In this document: piece after piece, positions 54,901 to 63,100 of the stretch
Layout of the letters: every line of letters starts with the position of its first letter
Position numbering within the stretch: position 1 is the first letter of the stretch
Source: Leptotrichiaceae bacterium
Lineage (GTDB): Bacteria > Fusobacteriota > Fusobacteriia > Fusobacteriales > Leptotrichiaceae
DNA length: 64,000 nt
Assembly: GCA_018060185.1 (NCBI GenBank)
Contig: JAGOWQ010000006.1
Location: forward strand, 16,816 to 80,815
Direction: 5' to 3'
Notes under the pieces: model-generated
What the model was told of the DNA's origin: nothing
Databases searched by the model: none
The model's input: only the letters and a program-made list of their open reading frames with translations
Made by a program: the position numbers and the translations under genes

Positions 54901-57525
54901 TTAATACCCCTTTTTATAGATACCTTTTTTATTAAATCCATATTTATCATATTCTCCATCGTCAAAATCAGCTGGTCTTTGCCCTTTTTTATATCCGTAT
55001 TTATCTAATCCTTCTCTAGTGTAACCTTTTGAGTCATAGTATGTTTTTGTTTTCTCGTTTAAACCATAATAATTCCAACCATTTTTATCATAGTATCCAT
55101 TAGTATCTTTATGTATTCCATCATAATTAAATCCGTATTTATCATATAAAGATTTTGTAATAATATTGTATTGATTATTATCAAATCCTCTTTCGTCATA
55201 TTTTTTTCGTGTATTTTTATGGACTCCTAAAAAATCAAAACCTGCATAATCATATTTACTTTTTGTTTCTACATTCCATCCTTCTCTATCAAACCCTTTC
55301 CTATTTATTTCATTCCAATTCCAGCCTTCTTCATCGTAATAATCTTTTGTTTTTTCATTTAATCCGTAGTAATTCCAACCATATTTATTGTATTCTGTTT
55401 CTGTATCTTTATGTATACCTTCATGATTAAACCCTCTTTCATCATAAATAGAATTTGTTAACAAGTTATAAGAATTTGCATTAAAGCCTCTTTCATCGTA
55501 ATTTTTACCTGTATCTTTATGAATTCCTAAAAAATTAAAACCATATACGTCATATTTACTTTTTGTTTCTACATTCCATTCTTCTTTGTTAAATCCTCTT
55601 CTATTTACTCCTTCCCTATTCCAACCACCTTCATCGTAATAATCTTTTGTTTTTTCATTTAGACCATAATAATTCCAGCCATTTTTATCATATTCTTTCC
55701 CTGTTTCTCTATGAATTCCAATATAATTGAAGCCTAATTTATCGTAATAAGAATTTGTTAATATATTATATAAATTTACGTCAAAGCCTCTTTCATCATA
55801 ATTTTTTCCAGTATCTTTATGTACTTCTGAAAAATCGAATCCTGCATAATCATAGGGACTATTTGTTTGCTCATTCCATCCTGTTATATTAAATCCTCTT
55901 CTATTTATACCTTCCTTTGTATAACCTCTAATATCGTATCCTTCATTATCATAGGGACTCATTGTATTTCTATTATTACCTGTTTTTGAATTAAAACCCC
56001 GACTATCATAAGTCGACGCTTTTATTTTACCTCCAAAAATAACCATAAATAAAAGTAAAATCAAAATATAAATTTTACTATTCAACCATAAACTAATTTT
56101 CTTCAAATATCTTCCTCCTACTTTTTGATTGAAATTTTGCCTGAACATCGTAGTATAATTTAATGTTTCGAAGATTTTTGGAAACATGTAAATTGCAACA
56201 ATTAAAGATATGAAAGAAGATGAAAAAAATCCCATTCCTACAAATTCTAAACCAAGTTTACCAAAAATATATGAGAATACAATACTGCTGAAAAATAGAG
56301 TTGAAGCTAAAATTATTGATTGTAATCTTAAATCAAAATATAAAAATAATGTTATTATTATTGAAACAAATATTGCTGAAAAAGAAGAAAAAACACTAAT
56401 TCTGAACAGATCTAATAAATATGTATTCATATCAAATTCATTAAAAATTACATTTGCAATAAGAACACACGAAAAAGAGATTAAAAACTGTAATTCCATA
56501 CAATAAAAAATTTCTTGAAATACAATTTTTTTCATTTTATCAAGAGCTTGGCTTATTTCAGAATAATTTCCTTTTTTACATATCATTTTATAATATTCCT
56601 TATATAAAGGTAAAAACTTTGTTTCTAGAAATACTGTAAAATATATTATAGCAGGCATAGCAGTGCAATAAGAATAAAAAACTGCTACTTCATACAAAGG
56701 TGAGATTCTAAAAGTACCAGATATAGTATATGAATCTCCTATAATCCAGTTTACAAATACATGTCCCCATACACCTAGAATATATAACATTCCTATTAAT
56801 ACAAGGCTAAAATATCCATTTAAATAAGTTAGAAATTCAAATTGATTTTTACTTTTACCAGTAAATGACCTCAAAATATACATCGATGTTAAAATAAAAT
56901 TTATCCCTATCCCAATACAATATGAAAGAAGCATCCAAAATATAGGACTTTCATTAAAAATTGGAACATAATATTTTAAAAATAAATAACCTAAAGATAC
57001 AGATACAATGTTTCCTAAAAAAAAACTAAAAAGGATAACTTTATATTTTTTAAGTAACGATACAAATATCATTGTAATCCAAGATAAACACATAATCACA
57101 AATAATAATATCGAAACCGATTTATATGGTATAGACAAAGTTCCTCTGTTAATAAATATATAACTTATAAAAAATGCAATTATTGACACTAATTTTAAAC
57201 ACCCTATAAAAGTTCCCCTTATTTTTTCTATTTTTTTGTTAAATATACAGTCTGAAATATACCTTGTAATAAGGTATTGGAAAGCACTGGTAAGTATCTG
57301 GGAAAAAGTAAAAGCATAAAAAATAGTACTCATAAATAATGTCTGGTTAGCCGTTCCAATATTAATATCTTTTGAAATTAAAATTAAAAGATTCAACGAA
57401 GTTATTGTTATAAGCCAAGGACCGACACTTATAGCTGACGAAAATAATATTGCTCTTATATTTCCAAAAGGTTCATTTTTTTCTTCTACAAATAATTTTT
57501 TTAATTCAAAACCTATCCCTGCCAT
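54901..57525 (-). CDS. pelG: PelG-like polysaccharide transporter with long C-terminal repeat domain
   Basis: Residues 1-468 are a PelG homologue: it begins MAGIGFELKKLFVEE, the family signature, and has about 12 membrane helices; PelG works with PelF in inner-membrane export of Pel. Then comes a second signal-like segment (about 474-500, KIYILILLLFMVIFGG) and about 370 residues of tandem 18-residue units with pattern YDxxG[FW][ND]xxG[IL][HN]xxTxxx, in superrepeats of exactly 100 residues. PelG of other bacteria ends near residue 460, so the tail is an addition. Its topology predicts exposure in the periplasm. No frameshift signs: the frame is open throughout. Confidence 0.88.
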   Translation of the reverse strand: MAGIGFELKKLFVEEKNEPFGNIRAILFSSAISVGPWLITITSLNLLILISKDINIGTANQTLFMSTIFYAFTFSQILTSAFQYLITRYISDCIFNKKIEKIRGTFIGCLKLVSIIAFFISYIFINRGTLSIPYKSVSILLFVIMCLSWITMIFVSLLKKYKVILFSFFLGNIVSVSLGYLFLKYYVPIFNESPIFWMLLSYCIGIGINFILTSMYILRSFTGKSKNQFEFLTYLNGYFSLVLIGMLYILGVWGHVFVNWIIGDSYTISGTFRISPLYEVAVFYSYCTAMPAIIYFTVFLETKFLPLYKEYYKMICKKGNYSEISQALDKMKKIVFQEIFYCMELQFLISFSCVLIANVIFNEFDMNTYLLDLFRISVFSSFSAIFVSIIITLFLYFDLRLQSIILASTLFFSSIVFSYIFGKLGLEFVGMGFFSSSFISLIVAIYMFPKIFETLNYTTMFRQNFNQKVGGRYLKKISLWLNSKIYILILLLFMVIFGGKIKASTYDSRGFNSKTGNNRNTMSPYDNEGYDIRGYTKEGINRRGFNITGWNEQTNSPYDYAGFDFSEVHKDTGKNYDERGFDVNLYNILTNSYYDKLGFNYIGIHRETGKEYDKNGWNYYGLNEKTKDYYDEGGWNREGVNRRGFNKEEWNVETKSKYDVYGFNFLGIHKDTGKNYDERGFNANSYNLLTNSIYDERGFNHEGIHKDTETEYNKYGWNYYGLNEKTKDYYDEEGWNWNEINRKGFDREGWNVETKSKYDYAGFDFLGVHKNTRKKYDERGFDNNQYNIITKSLYDKYGFNYDGIHKDTNGYYDKNGWNYYGLNEKTKTYYDSKGYTREGLDKYGYKKGQRPADFDDGEYDKYGFNKKGIYKKGY
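54990..55990 (-). repeat. 300-bp tandem coding repeats in the pelG tail
   Basis: The block encoding GWNYYGLNEKTK recurs at 55071-55080, 55371-55380 and 55671-55680, an exact 300-base period, with a shorter fourth copy at each end. Each period encodes five 18-residue units plus a 10-residue insert. High identity between copies makes the array prone to expansion and contraction. Confidence 0.9.
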
Positions 57526-57526
57526 T

Positions 57527-58945
57527 TTAAACTCCTAACTCATCATATATTTTTTGATAACTTTTTATAAATGATTTTTTTGAATAATATTTTTTTACTA
57601 TTTTTTTACCATTTTTAGAAAATTCTTCTAATTTTTTAGGATTATTATATAAATTTATAAGTGCTTCAGATAGTTCTATATATGAAGTAGGAGGAATAAT
57701 TACTCCAGCTTCACCTATATCTGTTTTCTCTATTAATATTTCTCTACAATTCCCTACATCTGTTGAAACAAAAGGAATTCCTGTAGCTAATCCTTCAAGA
57801 ATACTCAGTGGTTGTCCTTCTGAAATAGAGGTAAGAAGAAGAATATCTAAAAAAGAATAATATTCCATTACATTTACCCTTCCGGTAAATATAACTTTAT
57901 TTTTTAGTTCTAAATTTTCAACTAGCTGAAGACATTCTTTATAATATTCTAAATCTTCGTCATAAGGACCTATAATCCAAAGTTTCATATCGTGAACTTG
58001 ATCAGAAGCTATTTTAAATCCTTTTATCATCATTTTGACATCTTTTATCGGAACAATCCTTAAAACAGAACCTATGTTAAATCCTTCCTTTTTCTTTCTA
58101 ACTATAGAACCATATTTTTCTTCATCAACTCCATTTGGTATGACCATCGTCTTATCCTCTTGAGCACCACATTCTAATTGAATTTGTCTATTATATTCAA
58201 ATAAAGTAATAATTTTATCACAATATTTATACGCTAACTTTGATAAATAATAAAAATAATCTATCCATATATCTTTAAAATCATTATCTATCCAATTAGA
58301 AACTAAAACTTCCTCCTCTCTTTCTCTAGGGTATATTCCGTGCTCTGTTAAAATAAGTTTACCCTTTTTCTTGTGTGACACAATAGCTCCTAAAAAGCCA
58401 GCATATCCAGTTGTAACACTATGATATATGTTTGCTTTTGGTATTTTTTCCATACTTATTTTCAATAAATTTAAAATAATATTTCTATAAGTCCAATAAT
58501 AAATACTGAAATTTCCTTTAGAATGTTTTTTTTCATAATATTTTAAAAGTACATTCCAATATTCTTTACTTAAAATTATTTCGAGAGGTGTTCCCATTTC
58601 TTTAGAAAATATTTTTTCAATTTTTTTTATTTTATCTTCTCCTTTGTTCAAATTAAAATCAAGTAATTCTTCTATATTCTCAATTTTTTCAATATTTTCT
58701 TCTAAATTATTTTTTAAAACCCTTAAATAGGAAAAATCTAAACAAGGATCCATATATATATTTTTTATTTTTAAAACATTTTTGGGTATTTCATACTTTA
58801 CTTTAGCAAATTTTTTATTAGGTATAATACACAATATCTTAAAAAAATGATTTGGATTGGACAAAATCAATTCATGTATCCACGAGGAAACTCCTCCAAC
58901 AATATACGGATAAGATCCTTCGCATATAAAACAAATAACTGCCAT
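57527..58945 (-). CDS. pelF: PelF glycosyltransferase
   Basis: Cytosolic GT4-family transferase that polymerises UDP-N-acetylhexosamine into Pel. It begins MAVICFICEGSYPYIVGGVSSW, nearly the PelF family N-terminus (EGTYPYV-GGVSSW), and holds HSVTTGYAGFLGA, TEHGIYPREREEEV and the donor-site SEGQPLSILEGLATGIPFV with Glu. ATG at 58943-58945 was chosen because the family starts there; an upstream in-frame ATG at 59002 overlapping pelE lacks a ribosome-binding site. One base separates its stop from pelG. Confidence 0.92.
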   Translation of the reverse strand: MAVICFICEGSYPYIVGGVSSWIHELILSNPNHFFKILCIIPNKKFAKVKYEIPKNVLKIKNIYMDPCLDFSYLRVLKNNLEENIEKIENIEELLDFNLNKGEDKIKKIEKIFSKEMGTPLEIILSKEYWNVLLKYYEKKHSKGNFSIYYWTYRNIILNLLKISMEKIPKANIYHSVTTGYAGFLGAIVSHKKKGKLILTEHGIYPREREEEVLVSNWIDNDFKDIWIDYFYYLSKLAYKYCDKIITLFEYNRQIQLECGAQEDKTMVIPNGVDEEKYGSIVRKKKEGFNIGSVLRIVPIKDVKMMIKGFKIASDQVHDMKLWIIGPYDEDLEYYKECLQLVENLELKNKVIFTGRVNVMEYYSFLDILLLTSISEGQPLSILEGLATGIPFVSTDVGNCREILIEKTDIGEAGVIIPPTSYIELSEALINLYNNPKKLEEFSKNGKKIVKKYYSKKSFIKSYQKIYDELGV

Positions 58946-58988
58946 TTTTTCTACCTTTAAACCTTCCTTATTTTTAGAAATTTTAGTT

Positions 58989-59948
58989 TTAAATATGTTC
59001 ATTTAAAAAATTTGGTCTTTCTACATTTTTATTTATTTTGCTATATTTTTTATACTCTTTTAGTAAATCTCGAAAACGATTTTCTTTATGAAGAAACTTT
59101 AAATATTCTGAAATAATTAAAATTTCTTTATTTTCCAATTTTTCTGTACTTGAATCTAGAATCTCTTTAACTAATTTCTCATATTTTTCATTTTGATTAG
59201 TTTTTCTGTATAAATATATAAATTCATATTTTTTTTCTGCTTCGCTTATTTTTAAATTATTCAGTATATTAAATAGTTTATTTATATAAAAATCCCTAAT
59301 AGCTCCTATTAGAAGCCCAGAATCAACGTATTTCTTATATAAAGAATAAATTTTTATTTCATTTTTATTTTCTTTTTTCTCTTCTTTATTTATTTCAGAC
59401 TGAATATCTGTATCTATTTTATTAAGCTCTGTTGCCGCATAGTGGATAACATCTATATTTTCATCTAAAAGGGCTTTTTTAAGTACTTCTGTTTTTATAC
59501 ATATTTCTTCTGGATTGTAGTAATATAAAAACCTCTTCTTTTTTTCTGGATTATCAGATAATAATAATTCATTATAACTCATAACATCAAAATAATCTTT
59601 ACTAAAATAATCATTTTTATCTTCCTTATCTTCCTCTTCTACGTAAAGAATTTTCTCAATCATTGTTGTAGATATACTCCAGAAAAATAATACTTTTTCT
59701 AATAAAAGCAAAACATATCCTAATACTGGAAACAAAACAATAAAAACATCAAAATATTCTATCTCCCTCTTTATAATAATGTGAAATATACCTAAAAAAA
59801 TTAGAACTAATAATTCTCTAATTATCCAAAAATTACTTCTATAATTTAATAAATCTCCTTTGGAATAAAATAATTTTAATATTAATATTTCTAATAATAT
59901 AAAAATAACTATCACAAAAATCTCAAATAATGTTTTATTTTTTTTCAT
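58989..59948 (-). CDS. PelE-like membrane and helical-repeat protein
   Basis: About 319 residues: two or three N-terminal membrane helices (residues 7-28, 42-58 and 66-92) and a cytosolic helical domain (about 130-315) with TPR-like pairs (LKKALLDENIDVIHYAATELNK, EAEKKYEFIYLYRKTNQNEKYE). PelE is the membrane protein with TPR-like domain that binds PelF and PelG. Assignment rests on position and architecture rather than on diagnostic residues. GGTGG precedes the ATG; its start lies at the stop of the upstream gene. Confidence 0.65.
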   Translation of the reverse strand: MKKNKTLFEIFVIVIFILLEILILKLFYSKGDLLNYRSNFWIIRELLVLIFLGIFHIIIKREIEYFDVFIVLFPVLGYVLLLLEKVLFFWSISTTMIEKILYVEEEDKEDKNDYFSKDYFDVMSYNELLLSDNPEKKKRFLYYYNPEEICIKTEVLKKALLDENIDVIHYAATELNKIDTDIQSEINKEEKKENKNEIKIYSLYKKYVDSGLLIGAIRDFYINKLFNILNNLKISEAEKKYEFIYLYRKTNQNEKYEKLVKEILDSSTEKLENKEILIISEYLKFLHKENRFRDLLKEYKKYSKINKNVERPNFLNEHI

Positions 59949-59949
59949 T

Positions 59950-61779
59950 TTAACCACCCAAATATATAATTATATCTTCTTTTTCTATGTTTATCAAATA
60001 AATTTTACTGCTTCGTGTTGAATATATTTCTTTAAAAGAACCCGAAGAAATATTTTTAATTTTGTCATTTCCATTTATTCTTATTAAAGTTTCAAAGTTA
60101 TCTCTAAAATTTTTAATTCCTATATGAATTTCATTATTTCTTTTTTCAGAATAAATTTCTAAATCCTCTATATTCATATATTTTTTAGTCATATCAACAG
60201 ATCTCATTGGATTTACAAAAGGAAGTTTCTCTTCAAAAGTTGTTAAAGTTTTTTCAAATTCAATTTTTAACTGTTCCCATGTCTTGTTCTGACTTCTATC
60301 TGTTGAAATTAAATCATCAGGGTGCACAAAATGGGACCAATACCCATATATGGCAAAAGCATTAAAAATATTCCACATTTCATCACTATCGTAGTAAAAT
60401 CCTGATGAAAATCTTGGAAGATTGTATATATTTGGGAACAATTTATTTCTTCCCACTTCTTGGACATATACCCCTTCTGAATCAGTTCCATAAAATACTG
60501 ACGAAATAGTTTTTAAGTCTGGATAATTTTCTACAACTACTTTAACTCCTTCTTCTTTCATCATATTACTTGGTGGAACATACGTATATAATTTTACTTT
60601 TTTCCCAAATAATTCTTTTACATATTTTAATACTTCTTGTGTAGAAGCAGCCATATCTTGTTGTGTAATCCATGGTTTATAATTGAGTCCTTCAAAATTT
60701 ATGTCTTTACTATAATATAACAAAGGATTGTGGTTATAACCGTGTATTCCTAACTCACCTTTATTATTAAATAATTCTCTTCCATTAAGGCTCAGATCTT
60801 TAAGTGTAATATCCAAAATATCTTTCATATCTTCTTTAATTACATCATGGTTATAATCTATAATAATAAAACCCGAATAAACTATATTTCTTATTCTACC
60901 AATTTCAATCATATCTTTCCACCATATTTGTCTAAAAAAATCTCTCGTACTAACATGATAATGATTTGTTATAACTGAATTTTCTGTTCTTGGTATTGGT
61001 GCTGGAAAATCATCAATATGCATGAGTCTAGCATTTAAAATTGGAGTAATATACCAATCATTACCATAAGATATCCATTGATTCATAAGACCCCTTGTAA
61101 CCTTATCTGAAAAAAAAGAAGCATTTGTATAAAGTATTCTTCCTGAACCATATATTTTTTCCCATAAAACAGGATTATTTTTTTCGTCAGTTGCAAATAT
61201 AGTTAAATTTTTTTTTAATTCTACTTTCATTGTAGGAAAAACTACCATTTTTTCACTTGGCTCATGAGTATCTATACCTGGAAATAATTTTTCAATAAAT
61301 TTTATCCCTTTGCTACTATCTATCAATTTATTTATTTTATTAATTCCTGATATTTCATTGAAAGGGTTATATGGTGAATTATTTAAAAATATTAAATTTT
61401 TCCCATTAAAAACTTCTTTTATTATTTTATCAAACATTACTTTTTTAAATCCTATAAAAGTATCAGTAGCAAAAATAAATGTACTATATTCTTTTGTTGA
61501 AACTTCTTCTCCTATATCAACTAATTTATAATTTATTTTGTTATAATTAAATATTTCTTTTACATTTAATACAATACTCTTAGATTGTTCTGATGTACCA
61601 TTATAATAAACAAGTATTTTTTGTGGATTTGAGAATTGTTGTTTTGTAGATTTTGCAATTGATTTCTCTAAAGAAACATCTTGATTTATTTCAAAATAAT
61701 TTACTTTATTAATCAATCTATTCATTTGTAAAAATAATTCTATTACTAGAATCAATATAAAAATGTACTTAATTTTCAC
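59950..61779 (-). CDS. DUF2194-type polysaccharide deacetylase (PelA deacetylase-like)
   Basis: A 609-residue protein with an N-terminal signal anchor (residues 1-20), an uncharacterised alpha/beta segment (50-240), then a CE4-like deacetylase fold: MHIDDFPAPIPRTENS (metal Asp pair), IIIDYNHD and LGIHGYNHNPLLYY, whose His-x3-His ligates the metal. DUF2194 proteins are found in Pel gene clusters, where they deacetylate GalNAc residues. The hydrolase part of classical PelA is encoded separately at 52824-53834. It ends 2 bases before the pelE-like start. Confidence 0.78.
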   Translation of the reverse strand: MKIKYIFILILVIELFLQMNRLINKVNYFEINQDVSLEKSIAKSTKQQFSNPQKILVYYNGTSEQSKSIVLNVKEIFNYNKINYKLVDIGEEVSTKEYSTFIFATDTFIGFKKVMFDKIIKEVFNGKNLIFLNNSPYNPFNEISGINKINKLIDSSKGIKFIEKLFPGIDTHEPSEKMVVFPTMKVELKKNLTIFATDEKNNPVLWEKIYGSGRILYTNASFFSDKVTRGLMNQWISYGNDWYITPILNARLMHIDDFPAPIPRTENSVITNHYHVSTRDFFRQIWWKDMIEIGRIRNIVYSGFIIIDYNHDVIKEDMKDILDITLKDLSLNGRELFNNKGELGIHGYNHNPLLYYSKDINFEGLNYKPWITQQDMAASTQEVLKYVKELFGKKVKLYTYVPPSNMMKEEGVKVVVENYPDLKTISSVFYGTDSEGVYVQEVGRNKLFPNIYNLPRFSSGFYYDSDEMWNIFNAFAIYGYWSHFVHPDDLISTDRSQNKTWEQLKIEFEKTLTTFEEKLPFVNPMRSVDMTKKYMNIEDLEIYSEKRNNEIHIGIKNFRDNFETLIRINGNDKIKNISSGSFKEIYSTRSSKIYLINIEKEDIIIYLGG

Positions 61780-61800
61780 GGTTCTATCTTCTTTCTTAAT

Positions 61801-62784
61801 TTATTTACTAATTTTTTCCATACTTTCATTTACTTCAGTGATTAAAATTTTAAATATTTCAAAAGTATAACTTTTTGAACTTTCATAAGATAATTTTGTT
61901 ACTTCAATAAAAGAAATTATATCTCCATTTAAAAATATTGGAGCTATAAACATTGGCACTTTTCCATTTAAATCAAAAGTAAATTCTAATGTGCATTTTT
62001 TATTTAAAACTTCTAAGAATCTTTCTGAATTTTCATCATTCAATTTTAAATTCGATTTTAAATTACTGTTTCCAATCTTTAATATCTGTTCCAAATGATT
62101 TTCTTTTTTTATAAAAACACTGGCGTTTTCACAGCTCAAATATTTATTTAAAAAATCCATTACAATTTCATATATTTCACTAAATGTGCTAGCTTTTCGA
62201 AGTTTTTTTCTGAATTTTTGAAATGATATTATACCATTTTTAGTTTGAATTATTTTATTTCTGAGAGAAAAATTTATATTTAACACTTCTACATTTTTTC
62301 TTTTTTCATCTTCAAATAAAATTTCAATTTTTTCTTTTTCATTTTTTAATTCTTCAATTTTGACTTTATGATTAGAATGTAATCTTCCCATTAACATAGA
62401 AATAAATAAAAACATTAAAAAGAATTTATAATATTGAAATTTTAATAAAAATAGAATCATATCGTTTCCTGAGTGTAAATATGCAAATAAATATCCTAAT
62501 GTTGCAATAAATGCATTAACAAATCCTAAATATGTTCCGTATTTAAGCGACATAAGAACAACCATTATCGCCAATGGGTGAAGATTCAAATTCAAAAAAT
62601 TTTTATTTGTAAAAGGTAAAAAATAAAATAAAATTAATATAATAAAAGTATATACTAAACTTTCAAATATACATTTGACTATGTTTTTTAATGATTTTTT
62701 TTCTTTTTTTGATACAATATTTTTTATAAAAATTAAAATTTTAGATAATACATAATCTAAAAATTTACTATTTTTATTTGCCAT
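61801..62784 (-). CDS. pelD: PelD-like membrane protein with GAF domain
   Basis: A 327-residue protein with four N-terminal membrane helices (about residues 36-135), a coiled coil (142-175) and a GAF domain (about 185-325), the order seen in PelD. Classical PelD adds a degenerate GGDEF domain that binds c-di-GMP; here the chain ends at the GAF domain, with no GGDEF or RxxD inhibitory site visible. Control by c-di-GMP therefore looks lost or moved. GGAG precedes the ATG. It is the first gene of the pel operon. Confidence 0.75.
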   Translation of the reverse strand: MANKNSKFLDYVLSKILIFIKNIVSKKEKKSLKNIVKCIFESLVYTFIILILFYFLPFTNKNFLNLNLHPLAIMVVLMSLKYGTYLGFVNAFIATLGYLFAYLHSGNDMILFLLKFQYYKFFLMFLFISMLMGRLHSNHKVKIEELKNEKEKIEILFEDEKRKNVEVLNINFSLRNKIIQTKNGIISFQKFRKKLRKASTFSEIYEIVMDFLNKYLSCENASVFIKKENHLEQILKIGNSNLKSNLKLNDENSERFLEVLNKKCTLEFTFDLNGKVPMFIAPIFLNGDIISFIEVTKLSYESSKSYTFEIFKILITEVNESMEKISK

Positions 62785-62849
62785 ATTTACTCCTTTATAT
62801 ATATTTCAAATATATTTAAATTCTATTTTTGATTTATAGTTTACCTCGG

Positions 62850-62883
62850 TTTTTAGTATAGCAAATACTAAAAATATTTTCAA
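62850..62883 (-). promoter_or_regulatory. pel operon promoter overlapped by a palindromic operator
   Basis: TTGAAA (62878-62883), 17 bases and TATACT (62855-62860) on the minus strand, with transcription starting near 62848. A perfect inverted repeat, TTTTTAGTAT (62850-62859) and ATACTAAAAA (62865-62874) with a 5-base centre, covers the -10 box and spacer. A repressor bound there would block RNA polymerase. Confidence 0.6.
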
Positions 62884-62943
62884 CTATTCTTTTTTATAAT
62901 AAATAAAATTAATATTTATTTATTATTTATAAATACTTAAAAA

Positions 62944-62982
62944 TAGCATATTAAAATATTATTTTTAAATTTTAATATGCTA
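62944..62982 (-). terminator. typA terminator
   Basis: A perfect 14-base stem (62944-62957 with 62969-62982) followed by a T-run on the minus strand, 119 bases after the typA stop and before the pel promoter. Confidence 0.7.
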
Positions 62983-63028
62983 GACTATGTTATATTAATT
63001 TAAACCATGTAATTCATATATAATATTT

Positions 63029-63078
63029 TTTATATTTATATTTATATTTATATTTATATTTATATTTATATTTATATT
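63029..63078. repeat. Hexanucleotide tract (TTTATA, about 8.3 copies)
   Basis: An uninterrupted six-base repeat of 50 bases lies 23 bases after the typA stop and about 150 bases upstream of the pel -35 box. Such tracts slip during replication and can change promoter strength when close. Here the typA terminator lies between tract and promoter, so any effect on pel would need a DNA-structure or upstream-element role. The rest of 62785-63100 holds only the terminator and pel promoter. Confidence 0.85.
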
Positions 63079-63100
63079 CATTTTATATATTTATTAACTC

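Noticed and set aside
54990..55990. Regular repeats that might be taken for a CRISPR array
   Set aside because: The repeats are in frame with one long protein, have an exact 300-base period and contain no short identical repeats separated by unique spacers.
56000..56120. Frameshift or gene boundary between PelG and the repeat protein
   Set aside because: The reading frame is continuous, no start codon with a ribosome-binding site was found at the junction, and the stop of PelG is absent, so a fusion is the simplest reading. A sequencing error cannot be excluded from sequence alone.
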